Source: Albugo candida (lineage: Eukaryota > Oomycota > Peronosporomycetes > Albuginales > Albuginaceae). Taken from it: a stretch of DNA of 64,000 bases. Under the pieces are notes generated by a model. It saw only the letters and a list, made by a program, of their open reading frames with translations, did not search any database and had not been told where the DNA came from. This document shows, one piece after another, positions 55,467 to 64,000 of the stretch; position 1 is the stretch's first letter; the number at the start of each line of letters is the position of its first letter. The DNA lies in NCBI GenBank assembly GCA_905220665.1, contig CAJNAR010000003.1:62001-126000 (forward strand), written 5' to 3'. Position numbers and translations under genes: made by a program.

Positions 55467-57788
55467 TCAACCTCGTTTCACCATCTTCTTTTGAGAGGTG
55501 AAGTGTTGCTTTCCCTTCTGGGGAAAAGCTGAGATTGACTGAGAGCTCGCCGATATCGCCACAGAGAAGTTCTTGCCGTTTACCACCAAACCATTGAGAC
55601 CAACATTTAATGCCCACATCGGAGCGTAACAACAAGATGAGCACATTGATTGGGAGTAAACGACAATGGTGACCTGGAATCCAAATCACTGGTCTATCGG
55701 TGAGATAGTGGATCCAGTGATCGCTTGTGTAAAATGTCGGGGCAGTAGACATAAATAATAGTTCCAATAATGCGAGAGCTTTGGTCGCCCGAGTCAAACC
55801 GTGAACAGTGTCCGGCACTGACTTCGACCACGACATTAGTTTCTCGAACAATACAGCTCTCTTAGAGGGAGCTTTTCCACCAACGTGGCGATTCCATCGC
55901 GTCGTAAACGTGACATCTTCGCCGAGATTGTGCGCTGCAAAAACGCGATTGATTAGAAGTAGATGTGCTACTTCGTCCAACGCAGGATCATTCGACTCCA
56001 TGCATGAAATAAGCACCCCATGCATGGTGATGGGATGATCTAATGCTGCCCGGATGATTTGGTCTGGGTTAGTACAAAATTGTACCAGCCTACGCACATG
56101 TGGGATGCACGCATCGGCTTGGACCAGCTTGTCCGGTCGAAGCTGGTGGAGTGCATTTTTGGAATCCATTTCCATGAGCTCTCCGATTTCACCAATTCGA
56201 GTTGGTCGCTCTGCTTTTTCCACCGTTGTATGACGCTTCTTATAAAAGTGTGCCGCCTCTTTCGAGGTGGCTATCTCTTTTGGCATCCATGCTTTCACGG
56301 GAATAATTTGAATGCGGTTGCCATGCGCCGGATTGGCAACCGCTTGGACTTCTTCGACTTCCACCTCCATAGTTGCGAGCACAGCAAAGTAATTACTTGT
56401 CGCCAACGTTGGGAGCGCACGAGGTGGTGCATTGGAAACCATTTGGTCAAACGGCTCAGTCCGATTACGCTTTCCTCGTGTCCATGCCAACTGCATGTAT
56501 GTGTCACCATCCTTCTCCACCCGTGGATGGGAAGATGATCGACTTTTCAATTGGAGGATTGGGGGAGTAGGCTGAGAGAAGTCTGGTGCCCCTGGTGGTG
56601 AGATAGAGGGAGGACTGTTGAGCTCCAACGAAATTTGGTCGGAATTTTTTCGCTCCGGTCGCTTCGTCTCCAATTCCGGAATTTGAACTGGCTTCTCCAC
56701 CTTTTTTGGGACCACCGCGACTGCCGCTGGCGCGGTTGTTTGTTTTTGTTTTTCTTGTTGCGGTTTTGCTTGTTTTTGATTATGAGGTTGAGTGTGAGTT
56801 GTGTTTGGTTTTTTGTTGTTGTTGTTCTTTTTGTTTTCGTTTGATTGCTGCCGTGTTCCCGAGGCTAATGCAGCACCCAAATCCAAGCAGTAAGGACCAC
56901 GTTGGCCAAAACGTTGTCGTTCCGTTGGAATAGGAGCGTTCTTACCCCGTACTGGATAGAGCTGCTTGTCGTAAACGATTTGTTCAATCACTTTACCAAC
57001 TCTAACCAGTTGTTGGGGACACCCGTCAAACAACCAAAGTAAACTAGCCAAGTCGACATCACCACTTCCTTAGTGGGAATCGTCTCGCGAAAGGTGTCAT
57101 ACACCACTTGACACCCGAGTTTGTGAAGAGCGCGGAGAATGTTGTTCCGTTCTTCCTCCACGCCCACACCGAACACATCGAGGTAGTACTTTGTTTCAAG
57201 AGTAGTAAACTCCCGAAAAAAGTACTTTTCCCCAAGGATAGTCACCGGCTGACACTCCAACTGCTGGCAGGCATCCGCCGTGGTGACCATCACCCTAATG
57301 TTGCCCCCAGGCATTTTCGACACCTGAGCGATTGACCGGCTCTCCAGCAGGCTTTCAAAAACCGGATTACCGTGGTCTCGCATCAGGGATGTTAGGATTT
57401 TCCCATTTGGAGTACGGGTCAAGGACTGGCCCGTCTCCAAGACCATCGGGAAGGTTGCTTTCCGGATTTGGAAAGGTCTTGCTGCTTCCAATTTCGCAGA
57501 CAGAACAGACCAATCCGGGTGCTCCCCATCAGCATATAGCTGCAGTATAGCCACGATATCCGAGGCTTTCGGCTTTGCGAGCTCGACGCGAAATTTCGCC
57601 CGAGCTCTAGCCTGGTCCCTACGCAAGGACTCCTGTGACTTTATAAGGTCAGCCAAAGTGGGACTTTTAGTGTCGTCCACACTTGCAGTTGCCTTTGAGT
57701 CACCCTGTGACGAGGCAACGACAGTACCGCATGTACCACTGGTGCCACATCCGACACCGGGAGTACCGGTATTACCCTGTACCGTCAC
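55438..57788 (-). pseudogene. LINE ORF1 (RNA-binding protein), frameshifted
   Basis: Part 1 (57788-56988) includes an RRM-like region with NIRVMVTTADACQQLE and YYLDVFGVG. Part 2 (continuing to 55438) has a long basic N/Q/K-rich linker and a conserved C-terminal half ending GPLQREC. The join is a one-base shift at the C-run near 57020 (GTCCCC): one frame runs into a stop and the other continues as QQLVRVGKVIEQIVYD. No ATG precedes the first part in frame. The ORF2 frame overlaps the end of ORF1 around its stop codon. Confidence 0.75.
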
Positions 57789-57953
57789 ATGAGGGTTGCC
57801 ACGTCACTACAAGTGGACGCTAGCACCCTTGGGTTGTGTCGATATGTCGACTTGAACCATTGTTTTCGAGAGGAAAGAGTTGAAAAAGTTAGTTTTTCGA
57901 GTTGTTGTGTACTAAATTGGCGGGTTACGTAGTAACCGGCAAATTGAGAAGTA

Positions 57954-57968
57954 GTAAGCGATACCTAA
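57954..57968. repeat. Right target-site duplication of the LINE
   Basis: GTAAGCGATACCTAA, identical to 50995-51009. 57969-58213 beyond it is target sequence without a recognised gene. Confidence 0.7.
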
Positions 57969-58230
57969 ACCATCATTTCCTTCTCCTTGAAGTTTCAATG
58001 CCGATGAACTTTCGCATTTCGGTCGCTTTGGGTCTGGTGGCTACCCACTTCCTCAATAGGGTAGGCACATCTTCCATCAGGACACTGACTGGTTCCGAGC
58101 TATTCTCCGTGTCGTCAAATCCAGTCCACTATACGAGTACATCCCACCGATGATTGTCAGGATTGAGCCGACAGCCCAAGAAACGGCTCACTAAATGCCC
58201 GCCGTTCACTTACAAGACGTACTCCGTTAG

Positions 58231-58481
58231 GGTCCGTACCCAGCTCAGTCGGTTAAACACTTGAGCGCACGGACCCCCTGCCGGAGGTCGTTAGTTCGAT
58301 CCCCGGCAGTGTGGGCAGCGGTTTGAGCCCACCCAAGCAATAAGCTTGGAAAATATCTGCCTCCCTAGGTTTGAAGTCAGACTTAAGTGATATTCACACG
58401 GTCAGGGGCTCATGATAGGATAAGGAAGGTAGTTAAAGAACCAGATAAACAGTGTAATGAAATCCTTGAAAAAAAAAAAAA
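58231..58481 (+). mobile_element. tRNA-derived SINE
   Basis: A 251-bp element with a tRNA-like head: A-box-like CAGCTCAGTCGGTTA at 58241-58255 and B-box-like AGTTCGATCCCCGG at about 58294-58307. It has an unrelated body and a 13-A tail at 58469-58481. It is flanked by 17-bp direct repeats, AAGACGTACTCCGTTAG at 58214-58230 and AAGACGTAGTCCGTTAG at 58480-58496, with one difference. Such elements are mobilised by LINE machinery; the LINE 0.3 kb away lacks a poly-A tail, so it may not be the partner. Confidence 0.88.
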
Positions 58482-58979
58482 GACGTAGTCCGTTAGATCT
58501 TATGAGACGCCCGAATCTTTTTCTTGAAAAAACTCCAACCTGGTGACATTTCTTTTGATGATACTGAATGGTGCCACCAGTTCCTGGACGTCGTAAGTCC
58601 AGTCGTTTAACATCGCCACGACTCGGTTAGAGACTTTCAAATGAAGCATTAGAGTTTAGTACATTTTGTAACACTTCCCGTCAGCACGCAATCAATACTT
58701 TCGAAGTTCACGGGATAGACGCCATGTTTCTGAGCATGTCGGTGCCGTGCAGCTTCATTCTTTTTGCGGTAAGCTTTGGACAGTTTTATTGTGCATACCA
58801 TCGAGTGTACAGTGCAATCAATACATGTGATGGCACTGTATTTCTCTAAGTTCACCTTCGGTAAACGCGGCTATGCCTTGGAACAGTGACAACTGATACA
58901 ATACGCTGATTGAGTCCTTCTGCTGCAACGCAGTAAAATCCGTGACTGGAGCAATCCCACCAAGTCGACTTGACGGTAG

Positions 58980-59645
58980 CTAGTTGATCGTAGATTGACA
59001 GAGCGGTAATAAAGTGTGCCAATTTACAATCCGTTGTTGTTTCTCACTCAATAATGACCGCATCACCTTTGATAACTGCCGATTTATGACCCCAACGGTC
59101 CCGTTACAAAAAGATTTTGAGCACCCATGACTTTTCGGAGTTTTTCCAGTATCGCATTCTTGAAATGTGAGTCTTGATCCGAAACCCATAAAAAAGACAA
59201 CACCATATCGTTTGAACCAATCTATCAATGCCTGAACCGTCGCCTCCGTATCTTTCACTGTTGTTGGTACAAGCTCACAAAATCCACTCCTACCATTTTT
59301 AGGACGAGCACGTACATATAAAGCCTTTTGGCATCGATAGGAAATCAAAATGTAAAAATTCGTTTGGTTTCGTCGCTTGAAGTGTTTCTCCATACGGTCT
59401 CGGATAATTTTTAGCCATTTGCCATCAGACAATGTAAGCATTTGTTAACGAAACGTTTCACACCCGCCCTCATCGTGTTCCATATCACGTATTTTGACAC
59501 TAAATCCAAGGTCGTCTCGATTCCACGATGACCTGCCGGCCCCGCGTACACTATCACACACAGTCTCTTTTTTTAACGTAATCGCATTGTCCGGTATCCA
59601 TATACGTCCACTTTCATCCTTCCAAAGTATCCGCTCCTTTTCCAC
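58980..59645 (-). pseudogene. Gypsy integrase part
   Basis: 59645-59445 holds the zinc-binding N-terminal region (ILWKDESGRIWIPDNAI) with its HH-CC part partly out of frame. 59441-58980 holds the core with CELVPTTVKDTEATVQALID (in the family the first catalytic D lies just upstream), RYGVVFFMGFGSRLTFQ (second D position shifted) and NWHTLLPLCQSTIN. Inactive. Confidence 0.8.
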
Positions 59646-60049
59646 TATGAGATTCGGATAGCTTTTTGTCTCAATCTCTTTTTGCTGAATTCTTCCTGCC
59701 CCATTCAGTGCTGGCCACTCGAACTCATTACATTGTAGCGTCTAAACAGTCTCGACCACTGCCATGTACAGTATTTCGTTTTTTTCTCGCTTCACACCTT
59801 CATGATCTCCACATCCCCATCATAGAAGCAGGCCAACCCAGACGTTTTCTGTACCGACCACATGCTCCACGGTTTATCGAAACATTTGCAGCACCATGGC
59901 CCAACGCTTTAGCTTGTCAGCTTTATATCGAGCCATAGTATTATCAATACTTCCTGGATCGAAGATGAAGTGTAAGTTTCTATGATCCGTGAAAATATGA
60001 AAGCTATTTGCTCTCAGCAATACATACTCCAATCTTCTACACGTTTCCA

Positions 60050-60364
60050 CTATTGCATACGCTTCTTTCTCAATAATTGCCCATCTAGCATCGATCCTCG
60101 AAATGAAAAACTAATAAACGCCAAAGGGAGGTGGTTCTGCTCCGCTCTTTGTTTGGGTAGCTCTCCTGGAGCTAACTGCGTGACTATAGCTCTCCAATGA
60201 GCTTTCGATGCATCCGTATGGACACATACATCCCAATTTTCTTTTGGATAGGACATAAGCACCATTGCATACAATGCGTTCTTCACTTTTTTGAGACATT
60301 CATCCTGCTTAGATGTCCATCCTTGATCTTTCAAAAGCACATGGATTCCGCTTCTTGCGATCAC
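60050..60364 (-). pseudogene. Gypsy RNase H part
   Basis: DQGWTSKQDECLKKVKNAL then VCVHTDASKAHWRAIVTQL (first catalytic aspartate in HTDAS) and the PLAFISFSFRGS strand. It is cut by a stop or shift near the end. Confidence 0.8.
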
Positions 60365-60451
60365 CTGCCGCCTTTATGGATGCTTCTAGAACTTCATGAA
60401 GATCATTGAACAATTTTGTAAAGTTCGGAATGCTGTTCCGCATCCAATTTA

Positions 60452-60862
60452 CTACACACAAAATTGCTGCAGCTCCACCGCCGTCTTTGAAGTTTCCAGC
60501 TCACACAGGCTTTGTACGCGGCTTTCGCAGTGACTAATTCCATCACTTGAAGTTTTCTTCCCACACCGTATTGTGAAATAATGGATGCTTGTACAATTTT
60601 CCGCGCTGCGCTTGACCCCATCTGTATTGCACCTCTGTAAGGACACGGATAATATGTTCAGCACTTTTGCATCTTTAGTTGCATATCCGAGGATATCATC
60701 CATCCATGCATGTACTCCTTTCCCGAGTACTGGCTTCATAACTCCTTCGGCCACATGTTGTGCATAAGCGACTGCAGCCGTAGATCCCATGATGACTCGC
60801 TTCGCCGTGAACAATCCACTCGGTGTCACCATTGTAAAATATTCTCTGCTACCTTTATCCAA
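60452..60862 (-). pseudogene. Gypsy reverse transcriptase part
   Basis: The reading MDKGSREYFTMVTPSGLF...VIMGSTAAVAYAQHVAEGV and the catalytic box HAWMDDILGYA are in one frame. After about 60680 the frame is shifted. The upstream fingers are only partly present. Confidence 0.85.
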
Positions 60863-61689
60863 AAGTAGCTGTCAATAAAAACGGAAATAATCTAGGGATA
60901 AATAACAAGTTGATCCCTTCAAATTTGCCATAACGACCTCAAGGTGTGGCATTGGCCACGTCATTGGCACTGTTACTGCATTGATAGCCCGTAAATCCAA
61001 GGTCATTCGATATTCTCCGACTTGTATGTTCACACGCATCTGGGCTACGATACATCAGATCGTGCTCCTATAATTCCGATAAATGTGTATTCATATACTC
61101 CCTACGAAGAGGTGGTTTCGCCTTGATTTGTCAATATTAGGGGTTGCAACCTCCTTTAATCTAGCCTTGAGAGACTTGACCTTGACTGGAGGATCCGCGG
61201 CAAACTCCACGCAAAACACATCATGGTATTTGTGTTGGAAGATGGTGTCTGATCGAGTGAGATGCTGCCAGGTCTCTGGCCGCCTCGGTACCATTTCTGA
61301 CAGGATTAGATGATTTTAGTCATGCAGGCGACAAAAGAGGCAGTACGGTGTGAAAACGGTGTGAAATGACGCAGGTGCCGATATTGTATGAGAGAAGGAA
61401 TGGATAAAAAAAAGCAGGTTGCTCGAAGGTACGGCAGTAAAAATTGGTAATACAGTCACTCTGCAAAAACACTTCTTTGAAGAACTTCCTAGCGTGAATC
61501 AAAAGGTTATGAACCCAATGGCGGGTGAGAAAGTGTTCAGAGGTGCTACACCAGACTCTGCAGGGAGCTCGTACATGGAAGAAGCGCAGGTGGCCGCTCG
61601 CGAAAGGGACCCACTGAGGAGTACTTGGACGCTTGCGAAAGAGGTTTGGCAAGTGTGGAATATTTATCAGGCAGTGAAATGCGACAGAG

Positions 61690-62877
61690 ATGGAAAAGAT
61701 TTCTTTTAGACTGGACTTTATGGAAAGAGATCGCCAGGGGTCTGGTCAGTTTGGTGGTGGTGGCCGTGTCGAGCCATCTCATGATTTGTATGGAGGTGGA
61801 TTTGGGTCGATGCGGCAGATATCACGGCCTGACGCGAAAGTGTACTTTGGAATTGGTGGAATGACCTCAAGTCTCTTTGCAAAGCATAGTGGAGTACATG
61901 GCCCTGGTGCTCGCGCGTGGCAAGAGAAGGTTCAAGCAGTACCAGCAGCAGCTCGGATACGAGCGCCAGCGCATGCAGCACCAATTCCAGTATGAGTTGC
62001 ACCAAGGAGTAGAGAAGCTCCGATAAGAGCTCCGGCGCCAAAAGGATATGACTATGCTCTTACGAGAACAGCTAAATTTACGCGCTGGTAAGAGCCCATG
62101 ATAGTTTGTGAGGTGTGCAAACTGGACCCGAACTATGTCAAGATTTCTAATTCGAGTGAAGGCAGGATACGCATCGATCCTTTAGATGGATAAAGTATAC
62201 AAGGGACTTGGAGCTGGATTTGTGCAATGGTGTCAGCTGCTTCTCGTAAAGAGTGACTTAGCTGAGCGAGCGTGTGGAATTCACTGGCCGGAGGAGTATA
62301 AGGTTTCCCGATTTGGAGAATTTTCTAACGGTAAATCTGCGAGTTACTTTAACCAGCGTTTGCACAGTTGGTCGACAATAAATCCGACTTTTGGTTTCGT
62401 TATGGAATAGATGTGGATTCCTATCACATTGTTTTCTCAAAGCAGCATACTATCAAGAACAGAAGGATAAAGTTCAATCGTGGAATGACCATTTACTTTA
62501 TCTGGTGGACCTTCAAGAGGCGACAAACGCTGGTGAAGAATTGATTATAGAAAATGTTTTGAAGCATGCTCAACCGGAGTCTCAAGCATGGATTGTCAGT
62601 CAATACAACCAGTATCTCACGGACTACTTGTCACGCTGAAGAGATTGCCTCGTTCATACAAGGATTAGAGGATGAGACAGTACGTGATCGACACACTGTT
62701 CGAGAGCTAGTCAATGCAGTTACGGATACAAGAAAGTGTTACAATTGCAACCAAGCTGGTCACCTCGCTCGTAATTGTAGAAAAAAAGGAAGACCAAAAG
62801 ATAAGAAATCAAGAAAAGCTCTGGATCGAGTAATGAAAACTAGTGAGCGTTTGCTGCAACAAGTTGTGATGATCTGA
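61690..62877 (+). pseudogene. Copia gag with CCHC zinc knuckle
   Basis: Open pieces at 62186-62410, 62391-62639 and 62566-62877 overlap in different frames. The last carries CYNCNQAGHLARNC at 62737-62778, a CX2CX4HX4C knuckle, followed by a basic tail. An upstream piece (61690-61995 and a coiled-coil-like YQQQLGYERQRMQHQFQYEL in another frame) may belong to gag or to unrelated sequence. Confidence 0.75.
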
Positions 62878-62879
62878 AC

Positions 62880-63668
62880 GACGATGATTGAATTCTTGAC
62901 ACTGGTGCAAGCTGTCATTTGGTTCGTGATGTGTCTATGATGACCAATATCGCGAGCTGTCCAACCAGTGAAGCAATTCGGCAGCGGGATGGTACACACT
63001 TGCAGCTTTCTTGCAATGGAAGCTTTCTCTTGCGAACACCTGTTGATGTAGTAGACCCTGAGATTGAGTTGTCATGTGTCTACTATTTCTCTCATCTGAC
63101 AGGAAATTTGGTGTCTTACGGGCGTCTAGTAGACCATGGATGCTTGCTTGGACAGTCGAATGAGCACCATGCTGTCCTGAACAATGGATCTGTGGTATTT
63201 TATGGAACATTGAAGAATCATGTAATGGTTGTGAATCGAACGATGAACGCCAGATATAGTTGTGACCTTGGAGATGTTGCGGTGAGTGCAGTAGCTACCA
63301 TTGAGTTTGGCCAAACTGTGCAGAAGGGTTAATAGGCGTTTTGGTCATTTAACTTCGACACGATTATGCGTCTTGCACGTACGCCTCACCCAGGCATTGA
63401 ATTGACGGAGCATGCTCAAGAGCAATGCTTAGCTTGTGCACAAGGAAAGCAGGCAAAGGCATCCCAACCGAAACAAGACACTGGTATGAGCGCACCAACG
63501 AATCGTGTTGGGGGGATGTTACGTGGCGACCTCAAGGGCCCGATCACACCGCGAGATCGCAGAGGCACCAGATACCTAGTTAAGTTTGTTAACCACACGA
63601 CCAACTATTGCCTTATTTTTCTCGCTAAAACAAAGGATCAAGCTGCGAAAAAGTTTGAAGACTTTTGA
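62880..63668 (+). pseudogene. Copia protease and GAG-pre-integrase
   Basis: The active-site strand ILDTGASCHLV (DTGAS codons at 62898-62912) begins a stretch that stays open to 63332. 63366-63668 holds HAQEQCLACAQGKQAKAS (C-x2-C of the pre-integrase) and the integrase start GDLKGPITPRDRRGTRYLV with the first catalytic D. Confidence 0.85.
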
Positions 63669-64000
63669 TTTTTTTCGAGAAGCGTTACGATTGCCGCGTG
63701 CACGTGCTGCGCACCGATGGAGGTGGTGAATACAAAAACGTTGATTTGTTTTGTAATGAAACCGGTGTTGCGCGGCAAATATCGGAGGCTGGTAACCAGG
63801 CAGGAAATGGTAAGGCAGAGCGCATGCACCGGACGGTGATGAAATAGTTCGATGTACTACCTCTTTCTTTTTGGGGAGATGCTGCCGAATATGCGGCTTA
63901 CGTTCTCAACAGAATGCCAACCCGCTATAACCCTAGGCGGTCTTCTCCTTTCGAGATGCTAACAGGAAAATCTCCCAGTATTGTGGATATTGTCGCGTTT
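63665..64000 (+). pseudogene. Copia integrase core
   Basis: VLRTDGGGEYKN (second catalytic D), then NGKAERMHRTVM (catalytic E), an in-frame TAG at 63845-63847, and PLSFWGDAAEYAAYVLNRMP and SPFEMLTGKSP beyond it. The join to the preceding part needs a one-base shift at the T-run near 63668. Confidence 0.88.

Larger units (their letters stand above)
51010..57953 (-). mobile_element. L1-like LINE (non-LTR retrotransposon), inactive
   Basis: A 6.9-kb element transcribed right to left: ORF1 (57788-55438), then ORF2 with an APE-type endonuclease, a reverse transcriptase and a zinc-binding tail (55466-51390). It is bounded by 15-bp direct repeats, which fits target-primed insertion. No poly-A tail is visible at the 3' end (left side), and about 380 bases lie between the last coding part and the repeat. 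There is at least one frameshift in ORF1 and several frame breaks plus a stop in ORF2, so it cannot move by itself. Confidence 0.85.
58500..61320 (-). mobile_element. Ty3/gypsy retrotransposon pol remnant
   Basis: Transcribed right to left: N-terminal pol piece (61294-61091, VKVKSLKARLKE), reverse transcriptase (60862-60452), RNase H (60364-60050) and integrase (59645-58980). Frames change between all parts. No LTR, gag or protease is recognised, so the ends are uncertain. It is a decayed partial copy. Confidence 0.85.
61419..64000 (+). mobile_element. Ty1/copia retrotransposon, 5' part, cut by the window end
   Basis: Left to right: gag-like region, zinc knuckle, protease, GAG-pre-integrase and integrase, with reverse transcriptase expected beyond 64000. 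Several in-frame stops in gag and a shift in the integrase indicate a dead copy. The left LTR is not identified. The start given is the first open frame and is arbitrary. Confidence 0.85.

Noticed and set aside
56059..56538. 159-residue plus-strand open frame
   Set aside because: Antisense to LINE ORF1.

Overview
The window looks like a gene-poor, rearranged part of an oomycete genome. The organism call rests on four things. The core promoters of a secreted-protein family match the oomycete Inr plus FPR consensus at one site in 15 of 16 positions. The introns are very short (46-57 nt with GT...AG ends, read from a dehydrogenase pseudogene). The neighbours include an L1-like LINE, a Ty3/gypsy pol, a Ty1/copia element and a tRNA-derived SINE. 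The cluster also encodes an amplified family of small secreted proteins. A white-rust-like biotroph (Albugo type) would fit, but the sequence alone does not prove genus or lifestyle.

From 0 to 50.7 kb the window is one segmental-duplication cluster. The ancestral unit reads, left to right: H (small membrane protein, minus), I (unknown, minus), J (small secreted protein, plus), A' (secreted family, minus), A (secreted family, plus), L/N (J homologue, minus), C (methylmalonate-semialdehyde dehydrogenase relic, minus), M, D, E, F (unknown relics) and G (second secreted-protein subfamily, plus). Unit 1 spans about 0-17.9 kb and has an internal repeat of A-N-C-M-D-E-F. Unit 2 spans about 17.9-31.2 kb. 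Unit 3 starts at 31.2 kb. Its G-F-E-D-M-C part is inverted (35.6-42.7 kb) and is followed by a decayed cryptochrome/(6-4) photolyase gene, then I-J-A'-A in the original orientation.

Five secreted-family genes have uninterrupted reading frames: 3729-4673, 10610-11692, 16412-17473, 35615-36745 (minus) and 49469-50569. Five more copies are broken, and one faint relic is also present. The proteins have a signal peptide, no introns, and a C-terminal half that I read as a degenerate pepsin-like (A1) lobe. The D-T-G-T-S strand has become D-F-D-V-E, while the paired cysteines and the WVLG...L...D strand are kept. This is the best candidate for an undescribed system: a recombining array of secreted pseudo-aspartic-protease-like proteins arranged in mirror-image cassettes.

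From 51.0 to 64.0 kb the window is transposons. There is a 6.9-kb LINE on the minus strand with a 15-bp target-site duplication, a SINE with a 17-bp target-site duplication and poly-A tail, a degraded gypsy pol on the minus strand, and the 5' part of a copia element on the plus strand that runs off the window. Most other reading frames in the window are decayed. Unit letters (A, A', C, D and so on) are my own labels for homologous blocks.
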